From: CAYPLH01 sp964411505
GTDB taxonomy: Bacteria; Bacillota; Clostridia; CAYPLH01; DUMO01
NCBI GenBank assembly: GCA_964411505.1
Contig: CAYPLH010000012.1
Location: 1-64,000 of the forward strand
Direction: 5' to 3'
Length of the DNA: 64,000 bases
In this document: positions 51,964 through 62,700 of the stretch, piece after piece
How positions within the stretch are numbered: position 1 is the first letter of the stretch
Layout: each line of letters opens with the position of its first letter
Notes under the pieces: model-generated
Seen by the model: the letters and a program-made list of their open reading frames with translations, nothing else
Database searches by the model: none
What the model was told of the DNA's origin: nothing
Position numbers and translations under genes: made by a program

Positions 51964-52977
51964 TCAAATTTCATCTATCCTCACAGGTCTTCCTGTTTCC
52001 AGAGATTTTTTTGCAGCAAGCCCTATTATTACAGGTTTTAGTGCATCATCTACAGTAACAGGAGTTTGAGTATTCATTGCTATAGCATAAAAAAATGCCT
52101 TCATTTCATCAATAAAGGAATCTTTGTACCTTTCAAGGAAAAAATATTTCGGCTTATCGGCTATAACTGCAGTACTGTCATTTAATACAACTGTATTAGG
52201 AAAATCATTTTCAGCTTTAAGACAGCCTTTGGAGCCAAAGACCTCCACCCTCTGGTCATACCCATAAACTGCCTGTCGGCTGTTATCAATGACACCAAGA
52301 GTTCCGTTCTTAAATTTAAGGCTTATAACAGCTGTATCCACATCCCCTGCATTGCCAATCTCCTGATCCACCAACACCGCTCCGCTAGCAAAAACTTCTT
52401 CCACCTCACTTCCTGAAAGGTATCTTGCCATATCAAAATCATGTATTGACATATCAAGAAAAATGCCACCTGAGACTTTTACATACTCTATCGGAGGGGG
52501 CGCGGGATCTCTTGAGGTAATCTTAATAATATGTGGAGTTCCAATTCTTCCTTCCATTACAAGATCACGAACCCTTTTAAAATTATGATCAAATCTTCTG
52601 TTAAAACCTATCTGAAATTTCACGCCTGCTTTTTTAACCTCTGAAATTGCCTCCTTAATACGCATAACATCAAGATCAATGGGCTTTTCACAAAAAACAT
52701 GCTTGCCTGCTTTTGCAGCCTCAATTGTAAATTGGGTATGAGTGTTTGTAGAAGAGCATATTAAAACTGCATCAATTTCATTATCATTAATGATTTCCTT
52801 ATAATCAGAAGTGACATTATTTATTCCCATTTCCTTAGTCCAATCTTTTATATCGTCAGCATAAATATCCGATATAGATTTTATTTTGACAGACGGAATA
52901 TATCTGGTAATATTTTCGGTATGAAGTTTTCCTATTCTTCCTGTTCCAATAACTCCTACTGTAATTTTTCGGGTCAC
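51964..52977 (-). CDS. iolG: Inositol 2-dehydrogenase (Gfo/Idh/MocA family)
   Basis: A 337-residue NAD-dependent dehydrogenase that oxidises myo-inositol at C2 to scyllo-inosose. Rossmann motif VGVIGTGRIGKLHTENI at the N-terminus; VFCEKPIDLD with the catalytic Lys; FQIGFNRRFDHNFKRVRDL and IFLDMSIHDFDMARYL with the Asp/His pair, all as in IolG. GTG start at 52977, six bases after AGGAGGTG, overlapping the iolO stop by four bases (coupled). Gene order with IolO-, IolN- and IolM-like genes matches the Thermotoga pathway. Gfo/Idh enzymes are hard to assign by sequence, but the QIGFNRRFD stretch and context favour inositol. Confidence 0.8.
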   Translation of the reverse strand: MTRKITVGVIGTGRIGKLHTENITRYIPSVKIKSISDIYADDIKDWTKEMGINNVTSDYKEIINDNEIDAVLICSSTNTHTQFTIEAAKAGKHVFCEKPIDLDVMRIKEAISEVKKAGVKFQIGFNRRFDHNFKRVRDLVMEGRIGTPHIIKITSRDPAPPPIEYVKVSGGIFLDMSIHDFDMARYLSGSEVEEVFASGAVLVDQEIGNAGDVDTAVISLKFKNGTLGVIDNSRQAVYGYDQRVEVFGSKGCLKAENDFPNTVVLNDSTAVIADKPKYFFLERYKDSFIDEMKAFFYAIAMNTQTPVTVDDALKPVIIGLAAKKSLETGRPVRIDEI

Positions 52978-53792
52978 ACATAGCACCTCCTGCATCGGTT
53001 TATATATTCCAGTGATCTTTTTGCTACTTCTAAAGGGTCAGGTAGAGCAAGGCACTCAACAGCTACATAACCCTTATAGTCAATCTTTTTTAATGCATCT
53101 ATTACTTCTTCAAATTTTATATGTCCATGTCCCGGGTACATCCTGTTATTATCCGCAAAATGCACATGCCCAAGTACACCCCTGCACTTAATTATACTTT
53201 CAGCGATCTTAGACTCCTCAATATTCATGTGAAATGTATCAATATGGACTTTTATATGCTCCGAACTAAATTTTTTCACAAATTCAATTGTTTCACTTAT
53301 ATTATTAAGAAAATTGGACTCATATCTGTTGATAGCTTCGATCACTAGGGCAACATTATTAATTTCAGCGTCTTCTAGACACATTTCAAGCATTTGGGTC
53401 ACTCTTTGGTTATAAGTGGAATAATCCCCTCCTGGCGGTATATTACCTTTTAGCAAACCAATTATCACTATAGAATTAAAATTCCCAGCCAATTTTATAT
53501 ATTCTTTCATTCGTTGTAATACTTTCGATCTGTCTTCTTTATCCTTACTCATAAAATTTAAGGGCGTTCCCGAAAAGGATAATCCAGTTCCAATAGAGGA
53601 TACTTCAATTTTTTCTTTGTTACAAGCTTCAAGAATCCTATCTGGTTCAATTTTTCTCGGATCCCTTATGTGCATCTCTACTGCATCATAACCCAGTTGA
53701 CTCGCAATTTTTATGCTTTCTGTAAAATCTCCCCTTAGAACAAAAGGAACATTGCCACTCACATTATCCACAATACTAATACTTGTCCTCAT
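52974..53792 (-). CDS. iolO: TIM-barrel epimerase, IolO-like (5-keto-L-gluconate epimerase)
   Basis: A 272-residue xylose-isomerase-like TIM barrel. Metal ligands appear as E in LVIEAINRYES, D and H in VHIDTFHMNIEE, H in GHVHFADNNRMYPGHG and E in VAVECLALPDP. The VHFADNNRMYPGHG block is typical of the ketose 3-epimerase/IolO group. In the Thermotoga inositol pathway IolO epimerises 5-keto-L-gluconate to D-tagaturonate. ATG at 53792 follows GAGGGGGTAG; a longer upstream form would have no binding site. Overlaps iolG by four bases. The placement between IolN and IolG makes the assignment likely; sequence alone could also fit a ketose 3-epimerase. Confidence 0.7.
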   Translation of the reverse strand: MRTSISIVDNVSGNVPFVLRGDFTESIKIASQLGYDAVEMHIRDPRKIEPDRILEACNKEKIEVSSIGTGLSFSGTPLNFMSKDKEDRSKVLQRMKEYIKLAGNFNSIVIIGLLKGNIPPGGDYSTYNQRVTQMLEMCLEDAEINNVALVIEAINRYESNFLNNISETIEFVKKFSSEHIKVHIDTFHMNIEESKIAESIIKCRGVLGHVHFADNNRMYPGHGHIKFEEVIDALKKIDYKGYVAVECLALPDPLEVAKRSLEYINRCRRCYV

Positions 53793-53975
53793 ATAGCTAC
53801 CCCCTCTATGCTCAATCTCCACATTCTTCATACAATGTTACTTTAATACATTTACAAAAAGGTCGGGGGCACGCTAGCCCCCACTCGCTTTTGGGAATTG
53901 ACTTAGCTTAATATTCCTAATAACAAACCTTATGAGAGTAAGAAACCTAATATATATGTCGTAAAACAAATAGAT

Positions 53976-55094
53976 TTACAGCTTATGGAATACTCCTATC
54001 TGAGGCAACTCGTAAACTGATTTCCATCCTTCACTGAAGGGTTCTTTAAGGAAAGGTTTCATCTCTTCCTCGGTTCTTAATGTCACCTTCTCAACTGGTG
54101 GAACAGTTCCTACAGGAAATGCTTCAAGAATCTGATCATTAACCAAGGTCAGATATTTAAGAATGGCAACTATCGGTCGTTTTGCTTTTCTTGCTTTAGC
54201 AATGCTTGGCCTTCCAACAACACCTTCCGGGGTTGCAGCACGTTCTATTGCCATATGGCCTTCCCCTTCTGACCAGCGATGCGGTCTTCTGTAGGGTTCC
54301 ACCGATGTGTCAAAATGCCCGTCGGGTAAGAAGGATTCACCCTGTGCATCCTGAACAACACTCATATCAATCATATCTTTAAACATCAATAATCCTACCG
54401 ATGTTTCGCTTTCATCAGCATGTACAAAATTAGTTTCAAGACTGTCATCCCTGTCTACTGGATAGAAAAACTCTCTTACTGCTCTATGCCAGTCCAAGGC
54501 CTGGAATATTCCCGGCAGCTGGAAACGCTTCATGAACTCCTGTATAGCTGCCTCCAACATCCACAGATGTCCATGGTTGTTTACAAGTATTATCTTTCGG
54601 AATCCATCATTCCATAAACCAAGCATGGTATAAATAAGTGTTTCCACAACTACTTCATGAGGCATTATTACTGTTCCTGGCATGCCTACATGATGATAAG
54701 GATGCCCACCATAGTTGAGTGGCGGAAAGGCAAGATTGCATTCACATCCCTTTTTAGCTGTATATCTTCTAACTCCTTCAAGAATCTGGGTAACCATAAA
54801 GGTATCCAAACCGCTGTTAGCATGAAGTCCATGATTTTCTGTACATCCTATGGGCAGAAATACTAGATCGTTTTTTTTGCGCTTTTCAATCACCTGTGCC
54901 CTGGGTGTATTTTGGATATAGGTTCCCGCCTTGCCTAGCTCAGATTCAGATGGAATTCCATATTCCTTTAAAACCTCATCCAGCTCTTCTTCAGCCATAT
55001 CCCATACCTCTTTTTTTAATCTTCCAACAGTATTATTTTCAAACAATATTGCAGGATCATCAGTAATAATCCACTTTTTAGTATCATTGGTCAC
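53976..55094 (-). CDS. iolN: Creatininase-fold hydrolase, IolN-like
   Basis: A 372-residue metal hydrolase of the creatininase family. Motifs: PIGCTENHGLHANSGLDTFM (E-x-HG-x-H-x8-D), NYGGHPYHHVG, ILVNNHGHLWML and HADESETSVGLLM with metal-binding E/H. It is about 100 residues longer than true creatininase, as are IolN proteins. IolN opens the ring of 3-dehydro-scyllo-inosose (diketo-inositol) to 5-keto-L-gluconate. GTG start at 55094, nine bases after AGGAAGG. The neighbouring genes for the preceding (IolM) and following (IolO) steps flank it, which supports this over creatinine or mycofactocin roles. Confidence 0.8.
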   Translation of the reverse strand: MTNDTKKWIITDDPAILFENNTVGRLKKEVWDMAEEELDEVLKEYGIPSESELGKAGTYIQNTPRAQVIEKRKKNDLVFLPIGCTENHGLHANSGLDTFMVTQILEGVRRYTAKKGCECNLAFPPLNYGGHPYHHVGMPGTVIMPHEVVVETLIYTMLGLWNDGFRKIILVNNHGHLWMLEAAIQEFMKRFQLPGIFQALDWHRAVREFFYPVDRDDSLETNFVHADESETSVGLLMFKDMIDMSVVQDAQGESFLPDGHFDTSVEPYRRPHRWSEGEGHMAIERAATPEGVVGRPSIAKARKAKRPIVAILKYLTLVNDQILEAFPVGTVPPVEKVTLRTEEEMKPFLKEPFSEGWKSVYELPQIGVFHKL

Positions 55095-55217
55095 TTTATT
55101 TTACCTTCCTTTCCTATTTAACTTTTAATAATTGTGTTTTGGAACAAATATTTCATCATTGACTGTGCAAGTGTCTTAGGGGACTTTTGACTGATCCGCC
55201 CCCCCTTTTTAAACTAA

Positions 55218-56417
55218 TTAATCCATAATACAAGTAATCTTGCACTCGTTTCTGTCAGTCCGGAGCATAACAAGATTTTCAGGTACTTCATCAAGTTTTA
55301 TCTTCTTAGTTATAAGAGGAAGCATATCCATTCCCGCTGCCATGCATTGAATAACCCTTGGGAATGTACCATGACCCGAGTGTCCCTGTGCACCTATAAT
55401 CCTTGCTCTTCTAACTTGCAACACTTCTCCTGAAACAGGCATCTTGCTGTCTGCCCTTGCTACTACCACTACTGTACTGTTAAGTGTCCTGCCTTCCCAT
55501 ATTACATGTTCTATTCCCGGATAAACAGCAGTAGGAAGACCAGTTGCTTCAAGATAGAGTGATGCACCCATACCATCAGTTATTTCAAGAACACGCTGTG
55601 TGAAGTCTTCTTTTAATGGGTTTATTATATAGTCCGCACCCATTTTTTTGCCTAATTCAGCTCTTCCGGCTTCAGGCTCCGAAAGTATAACTCTGGCTGC
55701 ACCGTTTCTCTTTAATATTGCACATGCTGCAAGACCAACAGGTCCACCTCCGCAAATAACTACATCATCTCCGGGACGAATTCCACCGCCTCTTTCAATC
55801 ACAGCATTATATGCCACAGAAGTTGGCTCTACTAGGCTTCCTGCTAAAAATACTTCTTTATCTGTCTTATACGCAGACTTTATTGGGTCGATACTCCATA
55901 GTACTTTTGCAGGGAGTACAATATATTTAGCAAAAGCTCCATTTACATTAAAGCCAATCTCATCTAGTTTTTCACAGTGGTTTGGCCAGCCATCAGTACA
56001 CGGACGACATTCGCCGCACCACAGCATTTCCTCTGCACATACCCATTCTCCACCCTTGTATGGCTTATTGGTTACCTTATCGCAAGCTCCGGGACCAGCC
56101 TCCACAACTATACCTGACAACTCATGCCCCAAAATTGAGGGAAAACCGGTTAAGCCAGGGTAATAAATATAACCCTGATCATCAGGCTGAGCCATATGGA
56201 CATCACTACCGCATATTCCACAAGCCTTAACCTCTATCAATACCTCACCTGGTCCAGGTTTCGGAATGTTATATTCACGAATTTCTAATTTTGGATTTCT
56301 CCACACCTGGCTCCCTAGATATGTCTGCTTCCTCTCAATGTCTTTGGGACCAAGCTTGAACCCTAGTTTTGGATTCCAATCTGCAACCAAGGTAACACCT
56401 CTCATTTTTTTATCCAT
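55218..56417 (-). CDS. iolM: Zinc-dependent MDR dehydrogenase, IolM-like (scyllo-inosose dehydrogenase)
   Basis: A 399-residue zinc-dependent dehydrogenase. Catalytic zinc region ACGICGSDVHMA and ILGHELSGIVVEAG; structural-zinc cysteines in WCGECRPCTDGWPNHC; Rossmann VVICGGGPVGLAACAILK and VILSEPEAGRAE. The unusual N-terminal 40 residues (TLVADWNPKLGFKLGPKD, then VWRNPKLEIREYNIPKPG) are shared with the Thermotoga IolM type. IolM oxidises scyllo-inosose to 3-dehydro-scyllo-inosose. AAAGGGG precedes the ATG. It heads the iolM-iolN-iolO-iolG series behind two sulfatases; 162 bases separate it from the nearest sulfatase. Confidence 0.8.
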   Translation of the reverse strand: MDKKMRGVTLVADWNPKLGFKLGPKDIERKQTYLGSQVWRNPKLEIREYNIPKPGPGEVLIEVKACGICGSDVHMAQPDDQGYIYYPGLTGFPSILGHELSGIVVEAGPGACDKVTNKPYKGGEWVCAEEMLWCGECRPCTDGWPNHCEKLDEIGFNVNGAFAKYIVLPAKVLWSIDPIKSAYKTDKEVFLAGSLVEPTSVAYNAVIERGGGIRPGDDVVICGGGPVGLAACAILKRNGAARVILSEPEAGRAELGKKMGADYIINPLKEDFTQRVLEITDGMGASLYLEATGLPTAVYPGIEHVIWEGRTLNSTVVVVARADSKMPVSGEVLQVRRARIIGAQGHSGHGTFPRVIQCMAAGMDMLPLITKKIKLDEVPENLVMLRTDRNECKITCIMD

Positions 56418-56579
56418 TTTAACAACCCCTTTGATTTTTATTATATAAACAATTGAATTCTAAACCTTCACTGGGTAAGCCAAAGAGTTTGCCTTCGTTT
56501 TTTAGTTCAAGATAGAATTTCAATTGTTTAGTACTTAATTTACAACAAGGACTAACTTATAGTAATTTCCAGTATTGCA

Positions 56580-58103
56580 TCACAAAAACAAATCCAACCC
56601 CATCCTCACAAATTGTTCATCGGGTGCATCATGCTCTTTCAACGCCATACATAAAAGTTCAGTCATGTGTTTTTCCAGTTTTTCGTCTGTAATTAACATC
56701 TTTTGCTCATAATCGGATTGAATATCGAAAAGCATGTTATCTTCAATAAATTTGTTATAAATCCTGGTATCATTAAAATCCTGCGTTTTTTCACCATTTA
56801 TTAGATTCTGTGCTGGAATCCTGTATACTGGGAAATCAGTCCACTTTAAAAGCTTTCCGCACTCGATTTTACTAATATCGCGGACATTGGAATTTCCATA
56901 ATAATGCCTTAGGGTACTCAGCATGGAGGCATATATGTATAGAGGACTGTTATCTCGGTTTTTTGCCGCTCGAAAGTATGTATACTTCCCATCGGTAATG
57001 TTTATACTTTTTCCAAAGTATCCATACAATGCATAATCTCTGACCTTTTCTACCTCATTTTTTGACAGTGCCAATAACGATTTTCCACGAATTGGATTTC
57101 CACAGCTTTTTTGATCAATTCCGAAATAATCCAGAATTGTAGGGAACAAATCAATATTCTGAGTAAGCCCATTTATTCTTTGTCCTGGTTTTGTCTGCCC
57201 CGGCATATGAATCATCATAGGCAGATGAAATACTTCATTATAGGCGGGCATAAAATTCTTTGCCATAAAGTTATGTTCCCCGAGCATATACCCATGATCT
57301 GTGGTGAAAATTACCATAGTATCCTGCCATATATCGTTTTTGTCCATTACGTCCAGCATTTTTCCCAGCCATTTATCAGTCATGGACACAAGAGCAGCAT
57401 ACCTTTTTCTTATATGCTGTAAAGCATCAAGGGGTACATTCACTACACCATACTCCGGCCAAAAATATTCTTTACCTTTATAATCATCACCATATAAATC
57501 CAAAAATTCCTCTGTCACATCAAAAGGCTCATGAGGATCATAAGCTTCAACCCAAAGAAGGTAATTATCTGCATTCTTGTTTCTTTCTAGCCACTGGGCA
57601 GCCTGCTGAAAGGTTTTAGGGGTTGAAAAATCACCATCGGACTTATATCCGCTTCTATTAAGATAGTATTGCACTTCATACTTCCCATAATACTCTGGAA
57701 CGTTTATATCTTCATTATCAAACCTTGAAACCCACGGGTCAACTTCCTGACCTCTGAAATTTTCCCAGGTATCAAAGGATTGACAATAGTTTTCTCCGCC
57801 TGTTATAAAATACAGATAGTGATCTGTTACTATATGGGAACGGATTCCTCTTTTCCTTAAAACTTCGGGCAGGGTACAATCAAACGGTTCAATTGGACCC
57901 CAGTTTCTTTCCAGAAAATTCAATCTGCCTGTTAGCATATCTCTTCTTGCTGGCATACACGGAGCAGAGCCTGTCCAATGGTTATCAAAAACAGTTGATT
58001 TTTCTGCAATTCGTTCAATATTGGGCGTCTTTACCCATTCGTTACCATAAGTAGATAAAAACCGTCTATTTAAACTATCCATTAAAATAACTATCGCCTT
58101 CAC
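56580..58103 (-). CDS. Sulfatase 3 (Cys-type)
   Basis: A 507-residue sulfatase. Metal ligand region AIVILMDSLNRRFLS; formylglycine motif GSAPCMPARRD with C49; SHIVTDHYLYF; and IFTTDHGYMLGEHNFMAK. The middle has EAYDPHEPFDVTEEFLD and it ends with DIQSDYEQKMLITDEK. No signal peptide. GTG start at 58103, six bases after AAAGGGGGA; the frame is open further up but without a site. 17 bases follow the sulfatase 4 stop, so both are co-transcribed and probably act on different sulfate positions of one sugar. The CMPAR form is less common but fits CxPxR. Confidence 0.9.
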   Translation of the reverse strand: MKAIVILMDSLNRRFLSTYGNEWVKTPNIERIAEKSTVFDNHWTGSAPCMPARRDMLTGRLNFLERNWGPIEPFDCTLPEVLRKRGIRSHIVTDHYLYFITGGENYCQSFDTWENFRGQEVDPWVSRFDNEDINVPEYYGKYEVQYYLNRSGYKSDGDFSTPKTFQQAAQWLERNKNADNYLLWVEAYDPHEPFDVTEEFLDLYGDDYKGKEYFWPEYGVVNVPLDALQHIRKRYAALVSMTDKWLGKMLDVMDKNDIWQDTMVIFTTDHGYMLGEHNFMAKNFMPAYNEVFHLPMMIHMPGQTKPGQRINGLTQNIDLFPTILDYFGIDQKSCGNPIRGKSLLALSKNEVEKVRDYALYGYFGKSINITDGKYTYFRAAKNRDNSPLYIYASMLSTLRHYYGNSNVRDISKIECGKLLKWTDFPVYRIPAQNLINGEKTQDFNDTRIYNKFIEDNMLFDIQSDYEQKMLITDEKLEKHMTELLCMALKEHDAPDEQFVRMGLDLFL

Positions 58104-58120
58104 AAAGAATCCCCCTTTAA

Positions 58121-59566
58121 TCAATAAACTTCAGGAAGCTGTCTTGCCCTTTCTGGAACCTTCCATCTCTCAGGCTCATCTATATCTACTGCTTTACCCC
58201 ATTTCATTAAAATCTCGTAGTGTTTGTTTTTTATTTCATGTCTTTTCATTATTTTTTCAGTATCCCAACTTACCTTTAACCGACTCCTAAACTTTGCTGC
58301 AATCTCCGGTCTTTCCTCACATAGGTTGTAAAGCTCCATGGGGTCGCTTTCCATATCAAACAAAAGATCGTACTCCTCATATCCTACATAGGATATAAAC
58401 TTCCACCTTCCTTTACGAATCATCCTTCCTGGTGTTTTGTCTTTTAGAATATATTCACTTACTACTTCTCGCTCTTCGTCTTCTTCTCCACCGGTGATTT
58501 GCCGGTATAAGCTCTTTCCATCCTGTTCGGGAGGGCTTTGTACTCCTGCTATTTCACATAAGGTAGGTCCAATATCCGTTATACTGGCAGCCTGCTTTAT
58601 CCTGATGCCTTTTTTTATGCCTTTACCCTCAAATATAAGAGGTATTCTTGATGAACCATCAAAAAATGTCTGTTTTCCGTACATATTTCTCTCCCCGGCT
58701 TGTTCTCCATGATCAGAAAGATAGACGAATACACCTTCCCAATCATTCCTTCTAAGGTAAGCCTCCCACGCAGCCCAGACATCGCCTAACTGGCTGTCGA
58801 GGTTTTCAATCATTCCATGGTAGGCAGCCCTTAATCGTATTACCTGCTCGTCGGTAAAGTTGCATCGTTTAAGGTGTAAAAGGGCAGGATGATCATAGTT
58901 AGGTTCATTATTAAATGCAAAGGGCAGTTTTGTGATATTCTTGTAATACTCATACAATTCAACAGGCGCAACAAATGTATGATGCGGAGCATAGGTTCCC
59001 ACAACAATACACTGAGGCTTACTATGATCATGTTCTAAATACTCTAAAGCAGCTTTAATGACTGCCCTGTCGTATTCTAACACCGGTGAAGTGCCGCCAC
59101 CCACTACCCGAATAAACTCTTCCGCTGTAGTTTTTACATAAGGCCCTAGATCATCTTTTCTCATGTCTCCGAATCTGCCCCAATATAAAGGTGTAAAGTC
59201 TCCTACAAGCCTTTTGGTAAAACCATGCCTTTGGTCGTCACCTTTAAAATGCATTCGTCCTATAAGAACAGTTTCATACCCCTCGGCTGCAAGGCTATGT
59301 ATGAAAGTTGCCTGATCTTCAGGAATAGCCCCATTGTTTCCATATATCCCTGTCTTTTCCGGAAGTTGACCGGTGAGCATGGACATTCTTGCCGGAACGC
59401 AAATAGGACAAGAAGTATAAGCACTGTCAAAGACAGTTCCTTGAGAAGCCAGCCTGTCAAGGTTAGGGGTATTCACGGTCTTGTCACCTGCATATCCGCT
59501 ATATGCGGCATTATGCTGGTCACTCATAAATATTAGAATATCTGGTTTGGTTTTTTTCTGCTCCAT
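58121..59566 (-). CDS. Sulfatase 4 (Cys-type)
   Basis: A 481-residue sulfatase. N-terminal DILIFMSDQHNAAYSGYAG; formylglycine motif CPICVPARMSML with C56; VLIGRMHFKGDDQRHGF; and VYLSDHGEQAGERNMYGKQT, the C-terminal YDLLFDMESDPMELYNLCEE. Family S1, choline-sulfatase- and heparan-like subgroup by its SDQHN start. Cytoplasmic. GAAGGAAGG precedes the ATG. In the operon it lies between the GH38 gene and sulfatase 3. Confidence 0.9.
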   Translation of the reverse strand: MEQKKTKPDILIFMSDQHNAAYSGYAGDKTVNTPNLDRLASQGTVFDSAYTSCPICVPARMSMLTGQLPEKTGIYGNNGAIPEDQATFIHSLAAEGYETVLIGRMHFKGDDQRHGFTKRLVGDFTPLYWGRFGDMRKDDLGPYVKTTAEEFIRVVGGGTSPVLEYDRAVIKAALEYLEHDHSKPQCIVVGTYAPHHTFVAPVELYEYYKNITKLPFAFNNEPNYDHPALLHLKRCNFTDEQVIRLRAAYHGMIENLDSQLGDVWAAWEAYLRRNDWEGVFVYLSDHGEQAGERNMYGKQTFFDGSSRIPLIFEGKGIKKGIRIKQAASITDIGPTLCEIAGVQSPPEQDGKSLYRQITGGEEDEEREVVSEYILKDKTPGRMIRKGRWKFISYVGYEEYDLLFDMESDPMELYNLCEERPEIAAKFRSRLKVSWDTEKIMKRHEIKNKHYEILMKWGKAVDIDEPERWKVPERARQLPEVY

Positions 59567-59755
59567 TTTTAATTGACCTTCCTTCTATCAACTAAGTACA
59601 ACATCTTTAATAACTAAAAGAGTAGTAACCTTATTATTTTCTAATTGTTCTATAAAAAAGTAAGTTGAGTTAGCAACCTATTCAATACACACCCTTAAAA
59701 TCGATCTTATACTATACTGTTTTTGATGATTAACTAACAAAACTTATGCTATTAA

Positions 59756-62700
59756 TCATTTTTCAACTTCTAACATTACTGTTTTTACTTCGAAAGGTTT
59801 AAAGGTTAAATCTATTGCTCCATCACTAATTTCAAGCACTTCTTGTTCCTCTTCCAGCATATTGCAGCTTGCCGCTTTCTTTAAATTAAAACCTGTCCAA
59901 AGTTTACAACAAGTCCGCTGCCTTAAGGCTTCATACATGCGTACAACAAGACCGCTGCCTTTTTCGGAGCACTTAACTGTCTCGATTACAACATTGGGAG
60001 CACTTATGGAAAAAAGCGAGAATTCGTCTTTGTTGCCAATAACTCCCTTTGTTGCATACACAGGAACATTAAGTTCATATCCCTGTCTTACCACTTTATG
60101 ATCAAAAGCTTTTCTATGCGGAAATACAGAATAAGTAAAACTGTGATGTCCCCTATCGGCACTTTTATCTGGAACCATTGGTGAACGAAGCAATGTCAGC
60201 CTTGGAATTCCATCCAACGTATCCCATCCATATTTACAATCGTTCAAAATTGTAAATCCATAATTATGTTCAGATATATCCATCCACCGATGCCCACATA
60301 CTTCGAACCTCGCCTTTTCAAAGTCAGTATTTTCATGAGTATCACGGCATACATGCCCAAACTGAATTTCGTATCGTGCTGAGCTAGTAAAAATGTCCAC
60401 CGGGAATGCAACTTTCAAAAGCTTGTGGTCTTCCCACCACTCCACTTCAGTTTCAAAATCTACCCGCCTTTCGCCGGCTCTGAGCACAATATCCTGTGAG
60501 AAAACGGATTTATTGATTCTTCTTTTTACTCTTATCCTGGCCTCCAGTGGACCTGCGCTTAAGCTATGGATTTCAATATCACTATATATATCAACAGGAT
60601 TTTTCTTATACGCCCTTTCAAGCTCCCAACCGTCAAAAATCGTAGGCTGGTCCTCATACATCTCTAGCCTGTTGATTGAAAGACTATCTTTTACCAATTC
60701 CCTTTGCTCCTCCTTATCAAAAAGAGATGTGATTTCTCCATAGGAATTAAATTCAACTCTTAGAAATTCATTTTCCATTACGTTGTCATTTAATGATACG
60801 GTAGTCGCTTTCATTGTTGTATCTTCTGTCAGCCCGCCTCCAGACTCAGATATGGCAAAGGCTGTTACCTCCGCTGCTGTTCCATCGTCAAGCCCAGGCA
60901 TTGCCAACGTCATTGTTCCGGTCATGTTAACTGTATCTGTTTCATCAGGTAACACTTGAAAGGTTTTTGCACCACATGGTGGCAATGTTGTAAATCTTAC
61001 CAGCAGCGCATGCCCTTTTTTATGTTTTACTCCTTGAAACGGTTGAATGTTGCCATCAGCATCCACAACCTTTACCTTTTCACTGTCAACATGCAGCACA
61101 ACATAGGCATCCCTTTCCCAGGATAGTGAATTGAAAATTGTATAACCGTCACCCGAAGGTTTGACAAACTCATTTTGAGCCTTCCCTATTAGCGCTGAAA
61201 CATCCTTTAGTATTTCCCTATATTCTTCATTTGCAATTTTATAAACCTTATCCATTGACGAACCTGGCAGTATATCATGAAACTGATTTAAAAGAACACC
61301 TTTCCATAATTGCTCCAGCTTCTCTTTTGGATAGGATTTGTTACGTATTACACTTGTGGCTGCACACCACATTTCCGCTTCACGCAAACCCAGTTCGCTT
61401 TTTCTGTTTGCTTTCTTGATGTCCCCATGGGTGGTATAAACCCCTCTATGAGCTTCATAGTATATTTCACCAACGTACCGTGCATTTTCCGGAATACCTT
61501 TTTTTTCGAGTTCTTCGAAAAACTCCTGTAGTGAAGCCTGTCGTGTTCTGGGTATTCCTTCGAAATCATCTGCACGTCGAAGGTATTCAAGATGGTCGCG
61601 CACAGGTCCCCCACCTCCATCTCCCCACCCGTAGGGATATAACATAATTTCTGTTTCCTTTTTCTGATTGCAGCGGTTCCAGCGCGCCAACAACCAGTCT
61701 GGCTTGGTTTCCGCACTGTATATATAATGGTTATGTGCAACTACCGTACTTCCGTCAATTCCTTCCCAGATATATGTATCATAGGGGAAATCGGTTCCAC
61801 CTTGGAAATTTTTATATATTTTATGGGTTGAAAAGTATTTAACTCCGCATCCTTGCATAATTTGAGGCAGTGCACCACTATAACCGAATACATCCGGAAG
61901 CCACAATACTTTGCTATCAATACCAAACTCCCCTTTGAAAAAACGTTTCCCATATAGGAACTGCCTTATGAGCGACTCTCCGCTTACAAGGTTTGTATCA
62001 CTTTCTACCCACATGGCACCATCAGGAACCCACTGACTTCTTTTTACTGCCTTCTTGATTTCTTCATACATCTCAGGCGCATATTCTGCTGCCAGACAGT
62101 ATAAATAAGGTTGGCTCTGTAAAAATTTATATTCAGGGTATTCATCCATCATACGCAGTGCCGTCGAAAAGGTACGCAGAGCTTTTCGTTTTGCGACATC
62201 AATTGTCCATTCCCATGCAACATCAAGGTGAGAATGCCCAATACAGAACATCTCAGGAGAGGTAGAACCGTTATGAGCGTTCATTAACGGCGCAATAAAC
62301 TCCATTCCTTTTAAGACACTCTTATTAAAAGCTTCATCTTCAGCTTCCAGGTCCAATATGCAAGTTACATCTTCAAGTGCTTTTTCAATCTTGTTACGCC
62401 GCATAGATTTTTCATCCATTGCCTGAGAAGCCAGATAAAGCATCATCAAATCCATATAAAGCTGATATGCTTCTTCATTCCAGGTTACAACTGTAGCTTT
62501 GGGGACTACCTGTTGCGTACTGGCAACCTTAGGAACGGGATCTGCACCCGGTAGGTGTACACAGTAATGGCGGGTGTTGGGCCCATAATTTCCATGACCG
62601 GCATAGCTTTCAATCATTAATTCAAAGCTTTCTCCCTCCTTTGCCCTGGGTGTCAACAGTACATAATCATGCTTTTTATTGGATGATCCTGAAATAATAT

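Noticed and set aside
55648..56163. Plus-strand frame opposite iolM
   Set aside because: Antisense to a well-supported dehydrogenase; no ribosome binding site or family pattern.
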